Assembly (NCBI GenBank): GCA_017460885.1
Contig: JAFUAB010000034.1
Coordinates: 186,001-250,000, forward strand
Direction: 5' to 3'
DNA from: Lachnospiraceae bacterium
Lineage (GTDB): Bacteria > Bacillota > Clostridia > Lachnospirales > Lachnospiraceae
Length of the DNA stretch: 64,000 bases
Shown: piece after piece, positions 53,963 through 64,000 of the stretch
How the letters are laid out: each line of letters starts with the position of its first letter
How positions within the stretch are numbered: the stretch's first letter is position 1
Made by a program: the position numbers and the translations under genes
The notes under the pieces: generated by a model
Databases searched by the model: none
The model's input: the letters and a program-made list of their open reading frames with translations, nothing else
Told to the model about the DNA's origin: nothing

Positions 53963-55387
53963 TTAAACTGTTCCATGCTTTCTCACCGGACCTTCCACAG
54001 CCTTATTCGAGAGCATCTCGAACGCGCCGATAACATACTTTCTGGTATCGGCAGGTTCTGCGATCTGATCCACATATCCGCGTGCTGCAGCGGAATTGAC
54101 ATTATTCTGAAGTGCCTTATAATCGGCTGCTGTCTTGCTGATCTCCTCTGCGCTCTTACCGGAAGCCAGGATCTTTGCTGCCATATCGGCATCCATGCAT
54201 CCGATCTCGGCGTCAGGCCATGCGATCGTGATATCAGCGCCGAGTGACTTGGAATTCATGGCCACGTAAGCACTTCCGTATGCCTTGCCGGTATAAACGT
54301 TAACCTTGGGAACCGTAGCTGATGCAAAGGCAGAAACGAGCTTGGCAACGTTTGATGCAAGCATCTTTTCGCAGCATTTGCATGCCTTGAACCCGGTCAC
54401 ATCTGTAAGTGTAAGAACCGGAATGTCAAATGCGTCACAGAAGCTGACAAATCTGGCCGCCTTGGCCGCACCTCTCGAACTGAGCACGGTGTCAAACTTC
54501 TCCGCAACCTCTCCGTCCTCTCCGACTACGGCGCTTCTGTTGGCAACGACACCGACGGTAGCTCCGTTAAGACGGATGAAAGCGGTAACGATCTCTTTGG
54601 CGCATCCGGGACGTGTCTCAAAAACATATCCGCTGTCCGCGATATCCGAGATCGCAATGATGGAGTCGCCCGCAGTCCTGTTAACATTTGAAGAAGCACG
54701 ATTAAGATCATCCGTGCAATCAGCCACTGCTATATCTGAATTGTTGGAGGGAAGGAGCGCGATAAGATCGCGGATACCTGCATAAATAGAAGCCTCATCA
54801 CCGACGAAATCCACATTGCCGGCTTCAAGCTGGAACTCTGCAGAGGACGTATCACACTTATTCGTGCTGTTTCCTTCTATAGCATTGGGTGAATTAACAA
54901 AGAGCTTTCCGTTCTTCTCATCGATAAATGTAAAATCGGAAAGTGAAGCCGCTACAGCCAGTCCTCCGCCGCAGCTGCCGAATACGGCCGTGATCTGAGG
55001 TATGATGCCGCTGGCAAGCGACTGCTTATAATAGATCTCACCAAAAGCCTCAAGTGCATCGGTGGATTCCTCAAGTCTTAAGCCTGCGGAATCGATGAGT
55101 CCGATCACAGGGGCTCCGGTCTTGAGTGCAAGGTCATAAAGACCCGAAATCTTTTTGGCATGCATCTCGCCTACGCTTCCGCCCAGAACCTTGGAATCCT
55201 GAGCGTATACATAAACAAGACGATCACCTATCACTCCGTATCCGGTAACTACACCGTCGGAAGGAGTGTCTGTCTGTTTCAGATTGAAGTCAGTAGCTCT
55301 CGCTGTAACACGTGCGCCGATTTCAACGAAACTGTTGGCATCGAGCAGGGAATCGATCCTCGCTCTAGCTTGCGTGGTACTACTCAT
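53963..55387 (-). CDS. acyl-CoA-type carboxyltransferase subunit (methylmalonyl-CoA/propionyl-CoA type)
   Basis: A 474-residue carboxyltransferase with the crotonase-like folds of the 12S/MmdA/PccB family: DTPSDGVVTGYGVIGDRLVYVYAQD, DSAGLRLEES, GSCGGGLAVAASL, and a second half with LTDVTGFKACK and GKAYGSAYVAMNSKSLGADI. It transfers CO2 between an acyl-CoA and biotin. It is the first gene of the operon, followed by OadG, biotin carrier, beta subunit and the keto-acid alpha subunit. Confidence 0.9.
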   Translation of the reverse strand: MSSTTQARARIDSLLDANSFVEIGARVTARATDFNLKQTDTPSDGVVTGYGVIGDRLVYVYAQDSKVLGGSVGEMHAKKISGLYDLALKTGAPVIGLIDSAGLRLEESTDALEAFGEIYYKQSLASGIIPQITAVFGSCGGGLAVAASLSDFTFIDEKNGKLFVNSPNAIEGNSTNKCDTSSAEFQLEAGNVDFVGDEASIYAGIRDLIALLPSNNSDIAVADCTDDLNRASSNVNRTAGDSIIAISDIADSGYVFETRPGCAKEIVTAFIRLNGATVGVVANRSAVVGEDGEVAEKFDTVLSSRGAAKAARFVSFCDAFDIPVLTLTDVTGFKACKCCEKMLASNVAKLVSAFASATVPKVNVYTGKAYGSAYVAMNSKSLGADITIAWPDAEIGCMDADMAAKILASGKSAEEISKTAADYKALQNNVNSAAARGYVDQIAEPADTRKYVIGAFEMLSNKAVEGPVRKHGTV

Positions 55388-55449
55388 TTATTTATGCCCT
55401 CCATTAAAAAATTAAAAGATGTTACTAGTACAAAACACCATTAAGAGTT

Positions 55450-55479
55450 ATTTTAACACAATTAAATATATATCGTAAA
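55450..55479 (-). promoter_or_regulatory. probable promoter of the decarboxylase operon
   Basis: TAAAAT (55450-55455) is 18 bp from TTTACG (55474-55479) in an AT-rich 139-bp gap; a GGAGGG ribosome site precedes the ATG at 55387. Confidence 0.45.
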
Positions 55480-55526
55480 TACTTTGAGTAATTAAAATAT
55501 AATTCGTAGAAGCACTTATGCGGGGC

Positions 55527-56993
55527 TCAGTCCGTATAATACATGATCACAGGAGTACCGACCTCTGCAAGCTCATAAAGCCTGCTGACCGCATCCATGG
55601 GAGTGTTGATACACCCGTGAGACCCGTTTTTCATATAGATATCTCCTCCGAACGAGCTTCTCCATGTTGCATCATGAATACCTATATGTCCGTTAACCGC
55701 CATCCAGTAATTCACAAAAGTCGCATAATCGGGTCCGATCAGTGTCCTGTTGCGCTGTTTGAAATAAATATAATTGGTTCCGCTCGGAGTGCTCATCCTT
55801 CTCGCCATATCACCGGTTACCACGGGAGTTTCTATTATGAGTTCTCCGTTTTGATAGTAATACAGATTCTGAGCCGTCATATTGACCTCTATATATGTAT
55901 CTCCGATATCATCCGATCCCTGATAGAGAGCCATCTGTTCATACTCAGGAACATGCTCCTCGATCAGATGAATCTTCACGGCGTTTTTGAGATATTCCTT
56001 TTCGGCCTTCCGGTTGAGCTTATTGCCGTATATGCCTCCGGATATCTCGATCTCACCGGAATCAGTGGTCATGAACTTTCTGACGGCGCCTACGGTATCA
56101 TAGCGATCCGCCAGGTCATCCACCCAGGCCTCTATCGCTTCATCATCCCAAAGATACGGTTCCGCCGGTGCGGCATCCTCTGCCGGATCTGTTATCTGAC
56201 CGTTGTCATTTGGGATATCCCGTCCTTCGACGGAATCAGAGAGTACAGGATTTCCATCCCCGTCTCTGAGCAGGAACCCGCTCAGTACGGATTCGTCGAG
56301 CTCCTCCCTGTCTTCTCCCATCAGATAAGTAACGCGTGCCCCGAGCATGGATTTGATATCCGAATACTCCTCAATGATATGCATCTGTTCCGAAGTATAG
56401 GTACAGTCGTAAAAATACGAGTCATCCAGGACAAGCAATTCCTCGGAGTTGTAAATACAGTCGCTGACAGCGTTCCTGATCTTTTCGGTTTCGGGGCGGT
56501 GCATCAGGTTATCCTTAAGCACATAGACCCCGTTCTCACAGCTGTAGGACACTTCGGGCTCCTCATCATACGTAAATATTCCCTCCGTATCCAGAACCGC
56601 GTCAAGTTTATCCGTATTAAAGCTGACGATCGGATTGAGTGTACGTGAACTGGAAGAAACGAGATTTGCCGGCCAGAGCCATGAATTCTGGGAATTAAGA
56701 AAGAAACCGAGAGCCTGTCCGAAATCATAATTAAAATCTATGGACTGAGGATCTATATGCATATTGAAATCATCATTTTCGGTCTTTATCGTCAGTCCGT
56801 GGTATTCATACCGGTCCGTGAGCATACGGTTGATCTCCTCGGGCGTATGTCCGGTGCAGTATATACCGTTGATCTGGGTACCGTAGCTGAAAGAGTCACG
56901 ATAATAATAACCCAGGCCCAGATAAACCAGGCCCAGGATAAGAAATGCCGACAGTATAAATGCCAAAAGCGTTTTTGTTATAAACGATCTCAT
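55527..56993 (-). CDS. L,D-transpeptidase (YkuD type) with an N-terminal membrane anchor
   Basis: A 488-residue protein with a membrane helix (about 9-30), a long N-terminal part of peptidoglycan-binding type (VanW/PG_binding_4-like, about 35-330), and a C-terminal YkuD domain with HIGIHDATW and SHGCIN (catalytic Cys461). It forms 3-3 cross-links or attaches proteins in the wall. ATGA overlap with ilvB places it at the end of the leucine/valine run. Confidence 0.9.
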   Translation of the reverse strand: MRSFITKTLLAFILSAFLILGLVYLGLGYYYRDSFSYGTQINGIYCTGHTPEEINRMLTDRYEYHGLTIKTENDDFNMHIDPQSIDFNYDFGQALGFFLNSQNSWLWPANLVSSSSRTLNPIVSFNTDKLDAVLDTEGIFTYDEEPEVSYSCENGVYVLKDNLMHRPETEKIRNAVSDCIYNSEELLVLDDSYFYDCTYTSEQMHIIEEYSDIKSMLGARVTYLMGEDREELDESVLSGFLLRDGDGNPVLSDSVEGRDIPNDNGQITDPAEDAAPAEPYLWDDEAIEAWVDDLADRYDTVGAVRKFMTTDSGEIEISGGIYGNKLNRKAEKEYLKNAVKIHLIEEHVPEYEQMALYQGSDDIGDTYIEVNMTAQNLYYYQNGELIIETPVVTGDMARRMSTPSGTNYIYFKQRNRTLIGPDYATFVNYWMAVNGHIGIHDATWRSSFGGDIYMKNGSHGCINTPMDAVSRLYELAEVGTPVIMYYTD

Positions 56994-58666
56994 AGATCAG
57001 ATGCGTCAAAAGTCTTATCAAGCGGAGCGCCGGGTGATGACATCGGAAATACCTTATCATCCTCCGGGATAATGCAGTTCAATACGACCGGAGTACCTGC
57101 TTTTGCAAGTTCAAGAGCCCTCGAAACGGCAGGTTCGACCTCTTCTTTTGTGCTGACAAGTATCGCCTCGCAGCCAAGTCCCTCCGCAACCTTGCAGAAA
57201 TCCACCTTATCCGTGAGTACGGTCTGTGAATATCTCTGACCGTAATACAGGGTCTGCCACTGACGTACCATTCCGAGCACGTGGTTGTTTATAACAACCT
57301 CGATGATACCTATATCATATCTGCTGGCTGTGGCAAGCTCCTGCATATTCATTCTGAAGCAGCCGTCACCCGCTATATTTATACATATCCTGTCGGGACG
57401 GCCGACCTTGGCTCCTATGCAGGCTCCGAGTCCGTAGCCCATTGTACCGAGTCCGCCGGACGAAAGGAATGTACGCGGCTCCGAATAAGTGTAATATTGG
57501 GACGCCCACATCTGATGCTGTCCGACATCCGTTGTTATGATAGCGTTTCCTGCCGTCTGTTCATAGATTTTCTGCATGATATACGGACACGATAGCCCGC
57601 TCTCGTCATATGAAAGAGGATACTTATCCTTAAGCTCCCTGATCTCGGCAAGCCATTCGGAATGATCGGCCTGCTTGACCTTACCGTTGAGTTCGGACAA
57701 TATAGACTTAAGATCACCTACAAGGAATGCATCTGCGTGAATGTTCTTATGTATCTCGGCAGCATCGATATCGATATGAATGATACGGGCCTCCGATGCG
57801 AACGATCTCGGATCGCCGATAACACGGTCTGAAAATCTGGCACCGAGTGCGATCAGCAGATCACACCTGCATACCCCGAAATTCGAAGCCTTTGTGCCGT
57901 GCATGCCTATCATTCCCGTATACTTTTCATCTTTTCCGTCAAACACTCCCTTGCCCATCAGTGTGTCGCAGACCGGGGAATCGGCAAGCTGTGCCAGCTC
58001 CCTGACCTCCCTGTAAGCTCCGGAGATGACCGCACCTCCACCGACATAGATAAACGGACGCTTTGCGCTGTTTATCATTTCAGCTATCCTGTCAAGATCC
58101 TCTTCGGACACTTCGGACTTAACCCCCGGGATATCGATACGGACCGGTTCATATTCACAGGTATTTGCAGTTACATCCTTCGTAATATCCACAAGCACCG
58201 GACCGGGTCTGCCCGTTCTGGCTATCCTGAACGCGTTGCGTATGGTGTCGGCCAGGATATTGACATCCTTTACGATATAGCCATGCTTGGTTATAGGCAT
58301 TGTCACGCCGGCGATATCCACCTCCTGAAACGAATCCTTGCCCAGTGCAGGCAGATTAACATTACAGGTAATGGCGACCATGGGAACACTGTCCATATAT
58401 GCGGTCGCGATACCGGTAACCAGATTTGTGGCACCAGGGCCTGATGTAGCCATGCATACGCCTACCTTTCCGGTAGCTCTGGCATATCCGTCCGCGGCAT
58501 GTGCCGCTCCCTGCTCATGGCTGGTAAGCACATGCCTGATCTCTGACGAATGCTTATAAAGGGCATCATACACATTAAGGATGGTTCCTCCGGGATAACC
58601 GAAAACGGTATCCACGCCCTGTTCCTTCAAACACTCCACAACAATTTCAGCACCGGTTAATTGCAT
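56990..58666 (-). CDS. ilvB: acetolactate synthase large subunit
   Basis: A 558-residue ThDP enzyme: catalytic Glu51 (SHEQGAAHAADGYARATG), FAD region, and the ThDP motif GDGCFRMNMQEL...NN. It makes acetolactate for valine and leucine synthesis. No regulatory small subunit (ilvN) is visible in the window. AGGAG lies before the ATG; ilvD ends 72 nt upstream. Confidence 0.96.
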   Translation of the reverse strand: MQLTGAEIVVECLKEQGVDTVFGYPGGTILNVYDALYKHSSEIRHVLTSHEQGAAHAADGYARATGKVGVCMATSGPGATNLVTGIATAYMDSVPMVAITCNVNLPALGKDSFQEVDIAGVTMPITKHGYIVKDVNILADTIRNAFRIARTGRPGPVLVDITKDVTANTCEYEPVRIDIPGVKSEVSEEDLDRIAEMINSAKRPFIYVGGGAVISGAYREVRELAQLADSPVCDTLMGKGVFDGKDEKYTGMIGMHGTKASNFGVCRCDLLIALGARFSDRVIGDPRSFASEARIIHIDIDAAEIHKNIHADAFLVGDLKSILSELNGKVKQADHSEWLAEIRELKDKYPLSYDESGLSCPYIMQKIYEQTAGNAIITTDVGQHQMWASQYYTYSEPRTFLSSGGLGTMGYGLGACIGAKVGRPDRICINIAGDGCFRMNMQELATASRYDIGIIEVVINNHVLGMVRQWQTLYYGQRYSQTVLTDKVDFCKVAEGLGCEAILVSTKEEVEPAVSRALELAKAGTPVVLNCIIPEDDKVFPMSSPGAPLDKTFDASDL

Positions 58667-58738
58667 CTTATTATCTCCTATACTTTATTATCTTCGACCG
58701 TGGATCTCTGGCAGCTCCAAGGGAGCCGCATCCGGTGA

Positions 58739-60403
58739 TCACTTAATCTCAAGGACCGCCCCGCGGTTTCCGCTGGTGACCATTTTTTCATAACGGGACA
58801 GATAACCCGTTGTAACCTTAGGCTCTCTCGGAGTCCATGCCGCACGTCTCTTCTCCATCTCTTCATCGGAGATTTCAACATTCAGAGTCATGTTAGGTAT
58901 ATCAATTGAGATCGTATCGCCCTCATGAACAAGAGCTATAGGTCCGCCGACAGCGGCCTCGGGAGACACATGTCCGATGGATGCCCCGCGGCTGGCTCCC
59001 GAGAATCTTCCGTCAGTTATAAGCGCTACTGAGGATCCGAGCCCCATACCCGCTATGGCGGATGTGGGATTGAGCATCTCTCTCATGCCGGGGCCGCCTT
59101 TGGGTCCCTCATATCTGATCACAACCACATCACCGGCCACGATCCTGCCGGACTTGATGGCATCAATGGCGTCCTCTTCACATTCAAATACTCTGGCAGG
59201 TCCCGAGTGCACCATCATTTCCTCTACGACCGCGGATCTTTTGACAACAGATCCGTCCGGAGCAAGATTACCCTTGAGCACGGCCAGTCCGCCGGTCTTT
59301 GAATACGGATTATCCAGAGGTCTGATAACCTCGGGATCCTTATTTACCGCATCCCTGATGTTTTCCCCGACTGTCCTGCCCGTAACGGTCATGCAGTCAA
59401 GGTTTAAAAGTCCGATCTCGGAAAGCTCTTTCATTACGGCATATACGCCTCCGGCCTCGTTGAGATCCTCCATGTATGTCGGACCGGCAGGTGCCAAATG
59501 GCAGAGATTGGGGGTTTTTTCCGAAATCTCATTTGCATATGCGATATCGAAATCAAAACCTATCTCATGGGCTATCGCAGGCAGATGCAGCATGGAATTT
59601 GTCGAGCATCCGAGAGCCATGTCGACGGTAAGGGCATTGATGATGGCTTCCCTGGTCATGATATCCCTGGGTTTGATATCCTTCTTAAGCATTTCCATCA
59701 CGGCATATCCGGCCTTCTTGGCCAGCTTGATACGTTCGGAATATACCGCAGGTATGGTTCCGTTGCCCCTAAGCCCCATTCCGAGAGCTTCAGTCAGACA
59801 GTTCATGGAATTGGCAGTATACATTCCCGAGCAGGAACCGCAGGTAGGACATACCTTGGCTTCAAATTCCTTTACATCCTCCTCGGTCATTGTGCCGGCC
59901 GAGTACGATCCGACAGCCTCAAACATACTTGAAAGGCTTCTCTTCTGTCCTTTAACGCGGCCCGCAAGCATAGGACCTCCGGAAACGAATACGGTAGGCA
60001 CATTTATCCTTGCTGCGGCCATCAGCAGACCGGGTACATTCTTGTCACAGTTGGGAACCATCACGAGCGCATCGAACTGATGTGCCAGTGCCATACATTC
60101 AGTGGAATCAGCTATCAGATCTCTTGTTACAAGCGAATACTTCATTCCGATATGCCCCATGGCTATACCGTCGCATACAGCTATCGCGGGAAATACCACC
60201 GGCACTCCTCCGGCCTCGGCAACTCCCTGTTTAACCGCATTCACAATCTTATCGAGATTCATATGCCCCGGCACGATCTCATTGTAGGAGCTGACAATAC
60301 CGACCATAGGCCTGTTCATCTCTTCCTCGGTAAAGCCCAGCGCATTAAACAGCGATCTGTGCGGGGCCTGCTGCATTCCCTTCTTTACATTATCACTTTT
60401 CAT
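58739..60403 (-). CDS. ilvD: dihydroxy-acid dehydratase
   Basis: A 554-residue protein from ATG 60403 (GGAGGT upstream; a frame to 60445 is not needed). The Fe-S motifs are CDKNVPG and [18 protein letters not shown]; other family motifs include [19 protein letters not shown]. It makes 2-keto acids for valine and isoleucine. It lies 19 nt behind the membrane glycosyltransferase-like gene. Confidence 0.96.
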   Translation of the reverse strand: MKSDNVKKGMQQAPHRSLFNALGFTEEEMNRPMVGIVSSYNEIVPGHMNLDKIVNAVKQGVAEAGGVPVVFPAIAVCDGIAMGHIGMKYSLVTRDLIADSTECMALAHQFDALVMVPNCDKNVPGLLMAAARINVPTVFVSGGPMLAGRVKGQKRSLSSMFEAVGSYSAGTMTEEDVKEFEAKVCPTCGSCSGMYTANSMNCLTEALGMGLRGNGTIPAVYSERIKLAKKAGYAVMEMLKKDIKPRDIMTREAIINALTVDMALGCSTNSMLHLPAIAHEIGFDFDIAYANEISEKTPNLCHLAPAGPTYMEDLNEAGGVYAVMKELSEIGLLNLDCMTVTGRTVGENIRDAVNKDPEVIRPLDNPYSKTGGLAVLKGNLAPDGSVVKRSAVVEEMMVHSGPARVFECEEDAIDAIKSGRIVAGDVVVIRYEGPKGGPGMREMLNPTSAIAGMGLGSSVALITDGRFSGASRGASIGHVSPEAAVGGPIALVHEGDTISIDIPNMTLNVEISDEEMEKRRAAWTPREPKVTTGYLSRYEKMVTSGNRGAVLEIK

Positions 60404-60422
60404 TTTTACCTCCGTTTTCAGG

Positions 60423-62054
60423 TCAGTTGCCAGCATACACTTCATAATAAGTATTTCTCAGAAGCTGTTTCATTCCGTTTATTTTTGCGTGATCAACGGA
60501 ACTGTGATCATAATAGAATTCCCAATGATATTCCGCATCGGGATCGAGCATTTCCTTATCCAGGATAATTATATCCGCCTCATTCATGGGAACCGATTCC
60601 GGATATTCATCATAGAGGAATCTGTACATGTATTCCTGGTCACAGTCGGTCAGACATATCTTAAGTCCCTCATCGGCATATTCGTCGAGCCTCACCTGAC
60701 GCATTAACTCCAGTACAGCCTGCTCCTTATCTCCATAAGGGGTATTATAATCGCTGCTGAAGATATAAGCAAATGCAATCGCCGTTACAATTAACGATAA
60801 TCCGTTTGTAAACATTGGACGAAGTGCACCAAACAGAACATACAGCAGATACGAAATGCACATTGCAACAGCAACGGCATAAAACATGAATGTTCTTACA
60901 TAAGGCAGTTTGGACTGTATAAAAACGGTAACAGGCGTAACGAGTGCAAAGCAGATCACCAGCCACGAAAAGCATATCAGCCGGTCCCCCGTCTCATCGG
61001 ATGAGACCTTTACATGCTTTGAGGAAATGCTTTCTCCGGTATTACCGGTGACTCCTGTCCCTTTCAGATACAGTCTGCGTGAAATGACCGTCATAACGGC
61101 CAGCAGCATCGACAGAGCCGTCAGTATCATCAGCACGATCCCGAAAGGATAATAATGATTGAAGATATCGACGAAATGATCCGTAAACGCCCTGATATAA
61201 CCCTCTCGCGAAACACTCTGTATATAGGGAGTCGCCAGCATATATTCCGCCCCTGTACGTAATGCCCCGACAGGATCTGCCTTGATAACGTTAAGCTGAT
61301 ACATGCCGAAATACATTCCGCCCTCCTCTTTGCTGAGCAGGTTGGAGCCAATGGCAAGCCACACCACGGAGTATACAAACAGAGTCCCGACCGCTGCCGC
61401 CACCGAGGAGATTATCACTCTGACAAGCCGGCGCGGTTTATTTAACGCCAAAAGACATGTGAGCGCACAGAAACAGATCGTTACGACCCAATACAGAGTC
61501 GTCATAACGGTATAGAAACCGAGTACCATGGAAAAGGCCCAAAGTACATAATACCTGATACCGTCCTCCTCGTCGAAGCAGATGTGCAGCAAACACACTA
61601 CAGCCAACAACATCATATTAGCGGAAAGTGCATATCCCCTTCCCTGAACGGTGATGACATTGACCTGCCACGCTCCAATGTATATCGCCGGGATAAGAGG
61701 TGCAAATCCGCGTCCCGTCAGTCTTCTTGAGATCATACACAGCATGATCAGATTGCCGATGGATGCAAGGAACGAAATCCCTCTGAGCGCGATATACGGA
61801 TTGCGTATGATCATATAGACCGCCCCGCTCAGAGCGGAATACCCGAGATGATTGTTCGGTACCGGCCAATGGATGCCCGCATACACAGGTCCCCTGCTTA
61901 TGAAAAAATTATAGGTATAAAGCTCGTCATACCACGGGGCAAAAGCAAACATCCTGTATGCATAGTAGATGCCTGCGATCACCGTCATAACCGCAAGGAG
62001 ATCCCATTCGATATCCCTTATGCGGTTTTGTATACGCTCTTTATTCAGATGCAT
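60423..62054 (-). CDS. GT-C-fold membrane protein (glycosyltransferase 39-like)
   Basis: A 543-residue protein with about ten membrane helices. An early periplasmic loop has WYDELYTYN (Asp43, Glu44), the place of the catalytic acidic residues in GT-C transferases that use lipid-linked sugars. A soluble C-terminal part (about 455-543) follows the last helix. It probably transfers a sugar from polyprenyl phosphate to an unknown acceptor. Its start overlaps the leuB stop by 10 nt, an unusual location in an amino acid run. Confidence 0.75.
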   Translation of the reverse strand: MHLNKERIQNRIRDIEWDLLAVMTVIAGIYYAYRMFAFAPWYDELYTYNFFISRGPVYAGIHWPVPNNHLGYSALSGAVYMIIRNPYIALRGISFLASIGNLIMLCMISRRLTGRGFAPLIPAIYIGAWQVNVITVQGRGYALSANMMLLAVVCLLHICFDEEDGIRYYVLWAFSMVLGFYTVMTTLYWVVTICFCALTCLLALNKPRRLVRVIISSVAAAVGTLFVYSVVWLAIGSNLLSKEEGGMYFGMYQLNVIKADPVGALRTGAEYMLATPYIQSVSREGYIRAFTDHFVDIFNHYYPFGIVLMILTALSMLLAVMTVISRRLYLKGTGVTGNTGESISSKHVKVSSDETGDRLICFSWLVICFALVTPVTVFIQSKLPYVRTFMFYAVAVAMCISYLLYVLFGALRPMFTNGLSLIVTAIAFAYIFSSDYNTPYGDKEQAVLELMRQVRLDEYADEGLKICLTDCDQEYMYRFLYDEYPESVPMNEADIIILDKEMLDPDAEYHWEFYYDHSSVDHAKINGMKQLLRNTYYEVYAGN

Positions 62055-63139
62055 TCGACTATCCTGTCTCCCATTTCGGCCGTTCCGACACGCGTGATCC
62101 CGTTCATATCATCCGCAGGCATGATATCTATGGTACGATATCCCTTCTCAAGCACATTTCGAACAGCCTCTTCGATGGCATCCGCCTCTTTATCCATATC
62201 AAATGAAAACCTGAGCATCATGGCTGCGGAAAGAATCGTAGCTATCGGGTTTGCGATCCCTTTTCCCGCAATATCAGGTGCGGATCCGCCGCTGGGCTCG
62301 TAAAGGCCGAATTTTGTGTCATTAAGAGATGCGGAAGGCAGCATGCCGATGGATCCCGTGATCATGCTTGCTTCATCGGAAAGAATATCTCCAAACATAT
62401 TCTCGGTCAGCATAACATCAAACTGGGCCGGATCCTTCACAAGCTGCATTGCGGCATTGTCTACAAGCATATGCTCTACCTGAACCTCAGGATAATCGGC
62501 AGCAACCTCGTTGACAACCTTTCTCCAAAGCCTTGACGAATCAAGAACATTGGCCTTATCCACGCTGATCACCTTCTTGTGGCGTTTCATGGCTACTTCA
62601 AAGGCCTTGATCGCAACTCGCCTGATCTCTGATTCGGAATAAACAAGAGTGTCGGTGGCGACCATCTCACCGTTCTTTTCTTCGGTCGATCTGGCACCGA
62701 AGTACAGGCCGCCTGTCAGTTCCCGCATTATCAGCATATCAAATCCTCTGTCGGCAACCTCTCTTTTGAGCGGACATGCCTCCGAAAGCTCCGGATAAAG
62801 CATCGCGGGGCGAAGATTTGCAAAAAGGCCCAATGCCTTACGTATCCCCAGGAGGCCAGCTTCGGGTCTCTTTTCAGGGGGAAGCTTATACCAGGGTGAG
62901 GTGCTTGTATTTCCGCCGATGGAGCCCATAAGCACCGCATCTGCGGCCTTTGCCGCCTCAATGGTTTCATCCGTGAGAGGGATACCGTATTTGTCTATAC
63001 TTGCTCCTCCCATCAGAACATCCTTATAGACGAATTCATGTCCGAATCTATCGGCAACCGCATTCAGCACCTTCTTTGCCTCTGCGACTATCTCCGGACC
63101 TATCCCGTCACCGGGTATGCATGTGATATTTTTTTTCAT
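62045..63139 (-). CDS. leuB: 3-isopropylmalate dehydrogenase
   Basis: A 364-residue protein with the leuB motifs [42 protein letters not shown], and MLPSASL...[19 protein letters not shown]. It catalyses the oxidative decarboxylation step of leucine synthesis. leuA and leuCD are not in the window. The ribosome site is weak (AGAAAAAGACC). The 50-bp gap to the CPBP gene holds no clear terminator. Confidence 0.97.
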   Translation of the reverse strand: MKKNITCIPGDGIGPEIVAEAKKVLNAVADRFGHEFVYKDVLMGGASIDKYGIPLTDETIEAAKAADAVLMGSIGGNTSTSPWYKLPPEKRPEAGLLGIRKALGLFANLRPAMLYPELSEACPLKREVADRGFDMLIMRELTGGLYFGARSTEEKNGEMVATDTLVYSESEIRRVAIKAFEVAMKRHKKVISVDKANVLDSSRLWRKVVNEVAADYPEVQVEHMLVDNAAMQLVKDPAQFDVMLTENMFGDILSDEASMITGSIGMLPSASLNDTKFGLYEPSGGSAPDIAGKGIANPIATILSAAMMLRFSFDMDKEADAIEEAVRNVLEKGYRTIDIMPADDMNGITRVGTAEMGDRIVECI

Positions 63140-63189
63140 GGTCTTTTTCTGCCGTCAGATAATAACGACGACAATTCCTCCTTCTTAAT

Positions 63190-64000
63190 TCAGTCTTTGT
63201 TCTCCGTAACGGTTTCCACAGTCGTATCGGGATCCATATCCGCAACCGTTTCCGCTGTCATATCGGGATCAATATCATTAACTGCGGCTTTTTGAGCCTC
63301 TGCCTCCTTTTTTTGCTTCCTGGTCAGATAAGTAAAGCCCTCCCATACGTTCAGCTCCTGACGGCCGTATTTACGACCGAGCAGGATCACTATCACGATC
63401 GCGATAACGGTCACTATGTTAGCAAGCACAGTGCCCTCAACGCCGAAGCCCACATCATATATCCAGGTACTTCTGGCAGTGGACGCATCAAGCTTAAAGA
63501 CCGAATATGGACTCACTATACCGCTGTTGGGCAGACCAAACAAGATATTCTGGGTAAAGTTCCACGCGGCATGAGCAGCCATTCCAAACCAGATGCTGTC
63601 AAAATAATAGATCACAAAGCTGTACAATACAGCAATGATAACAATACTTATCACAGACATCGCATTCATTCCATCATTAAAGAGATGCAGGGTCATGAAT
63701 ATTACTCCGTTGACAATTATCGCAACCAAAGGGTTCTTATAGCCCTTTCTGAGTCTCTGGTAATGAAATGCTCTGCAGACCAGCTCTTCCGAGGAAGACT
63801 GGATAAACACTACAGCAAAAAGTGCCAGGAACTTGATCATATCCAGATGATCAAAATAGATATAAATGTCCTTATGCAGATACGCACACAGCACACAGAA
63901 TGCATTCATGCCGAACCCCGCAAGAAGTCCGATCAGAAGCATCCTGAAATTATTACCTGCGGCATCCTTCCAAAGGGCCCTGAAGATCGGTCTGTTATAT
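63190..64000 (-). CDS. CPBP-family intramembrane metalloprotease (start outside window)
   Basis: The open frame continues to the right edge, so the N-terminus is missing; the ATG at 63942 is internal. The visible 269 codons hold the family motifs SSSEELVCRAF (catalytic Glu pair), TLHLFND (metal His) and HAAWNFTQN in membrane helices. The C-terminal 30 residues are acidic, with two copies of a DPDxT/TAETV-like unit. It is probably a CAAX-processing-type protease; the substrate is unknown. Confidence 0.82.
   Translation of the reverse strand, partial: YNRPIFRALWKDAAGNNFRMLLIGLLAGFGMNAFCVLCAYLHKDIYIYFDHLDMIKFLALFAVVFIQSSSEELVCRAFHYQRLRKGYKNPLVAIIVNGVIFMTLHLFNDGMNAMSVISIVIIAVLYSFVIYYFDSIWFGMAAHAAWNFTQNILFGLPNSGIVSPYSVFKLDASTARSTWIYDVGFGVEGTVLANIVTVIAIVIVILLGRKYGRQELNVWEGFTYLTRKQKKEAEAQKAAVNDIDPDMTAETVADMDPDTTVETVTENKD

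Noticed and set aside
55518-56648. A 376-codon plus-strand frame opposite the L,D-transpeptidase gene.
   Set aside because: The minus-strand protein has clear catalytic motifs; the opposite frame has none and looks like an antisense artefact.
58977-60080. A 367-codon open frame on the plus strand opposite ilvD.
   Set aside because: It is the antisense shadow of ilvD, has no ribosome site, and its residues follow from ilvD codon use.
1-64000. CRISPR arrays, rRNA and tRNA genes.
   Set aside because: No regularly spaced repeats with spacers, no rRNA-like sequence and no tRNA cloverleaf pattern was noticed on either strand.

Overview
The window looks like a chromosomal segment of an anaerobic, low-to-mid GC Firmicute, most probably a Lachnospiraceae member (Butyrivibrio or Roseburia type). 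Reasons: a complete rnfCDGEAB operon, a sodium-pump decarboxylase cluster, a Gx transporter/NusG-domain-II gene pair, DUF1292, DUF2953, a U32-ftsW-pbp cell-wall block, DUF4869, and strong GGAGG-type ribosome sites. No rRNA, tRNA, CRISPR array or transposase gene was seen. Most genes are on the minus strand.

Layout. 1-12.0 kb: edge of a DUF2953 gene, a divergent degenerate HD-GYP gene, then minus-strand runs for cell wall and division (zapA, U32, ftsW-like, class B pbp), Holliday junction processing (ruvAB), Gx transporter/NusG-II, and a GH13 protein that has lost its catalytic residues. 12.2-20 kb: DUF1292, leuS, a PocR hybrid histidine kinase and an EF-G paralogue with an altered switch II. 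20.3-22.9 kb: tyrA and aroA on the plus strand. 22.9-37.3 kb: an accessory, mosaic region holding a DUF4869/P-loop ATPase pair, two near-duplicate AAA-ATPase/PD-(D/E)XK proteins with a TPR partner, a large surface protein broken by a UGA stop, a DUF5674 pair, a soluble chemoreceptor and a subtilisin-like protease. It also carries at least four gene remnants and a repeated terminator hairpin.

37.3-42.5 kb: the rnf operon (ferredoxin:NAD oxidoreductase ion pump), with the subtilase gene 11 nt behind rnfB. 42.6-50 kb: YprB-like nuclease, cheR, S1 protein, ispH, cmk, a BaiN-type flavoprotein, and RpiR and TetR regulators. 50.1-55.4 kb: a biotin-dependent sodium-pump operon with both an acyl-CoA-type and a keto-acid-type carboxyltransferase. 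55.5-63.1 kb: leuB, a GT-C membrane protein, ilvD, ilvB and an L,D-transpeptidase in one overlapping run. A CPBP-family protease gene runs off the right edge.

Together Rnf and the decarboxylase suggest Na+- or H+-based energy conservation in a fermenter. The best candidates for undescribed biology are the DUF4869/ATPase pair, the duplicated ATPase-nuclease/TPR block, the catalytically dead GH13 protein, and the two signalling genes whose promoters predict leaderless mRNAs. All family names rest on reading motifs; no database search was run.
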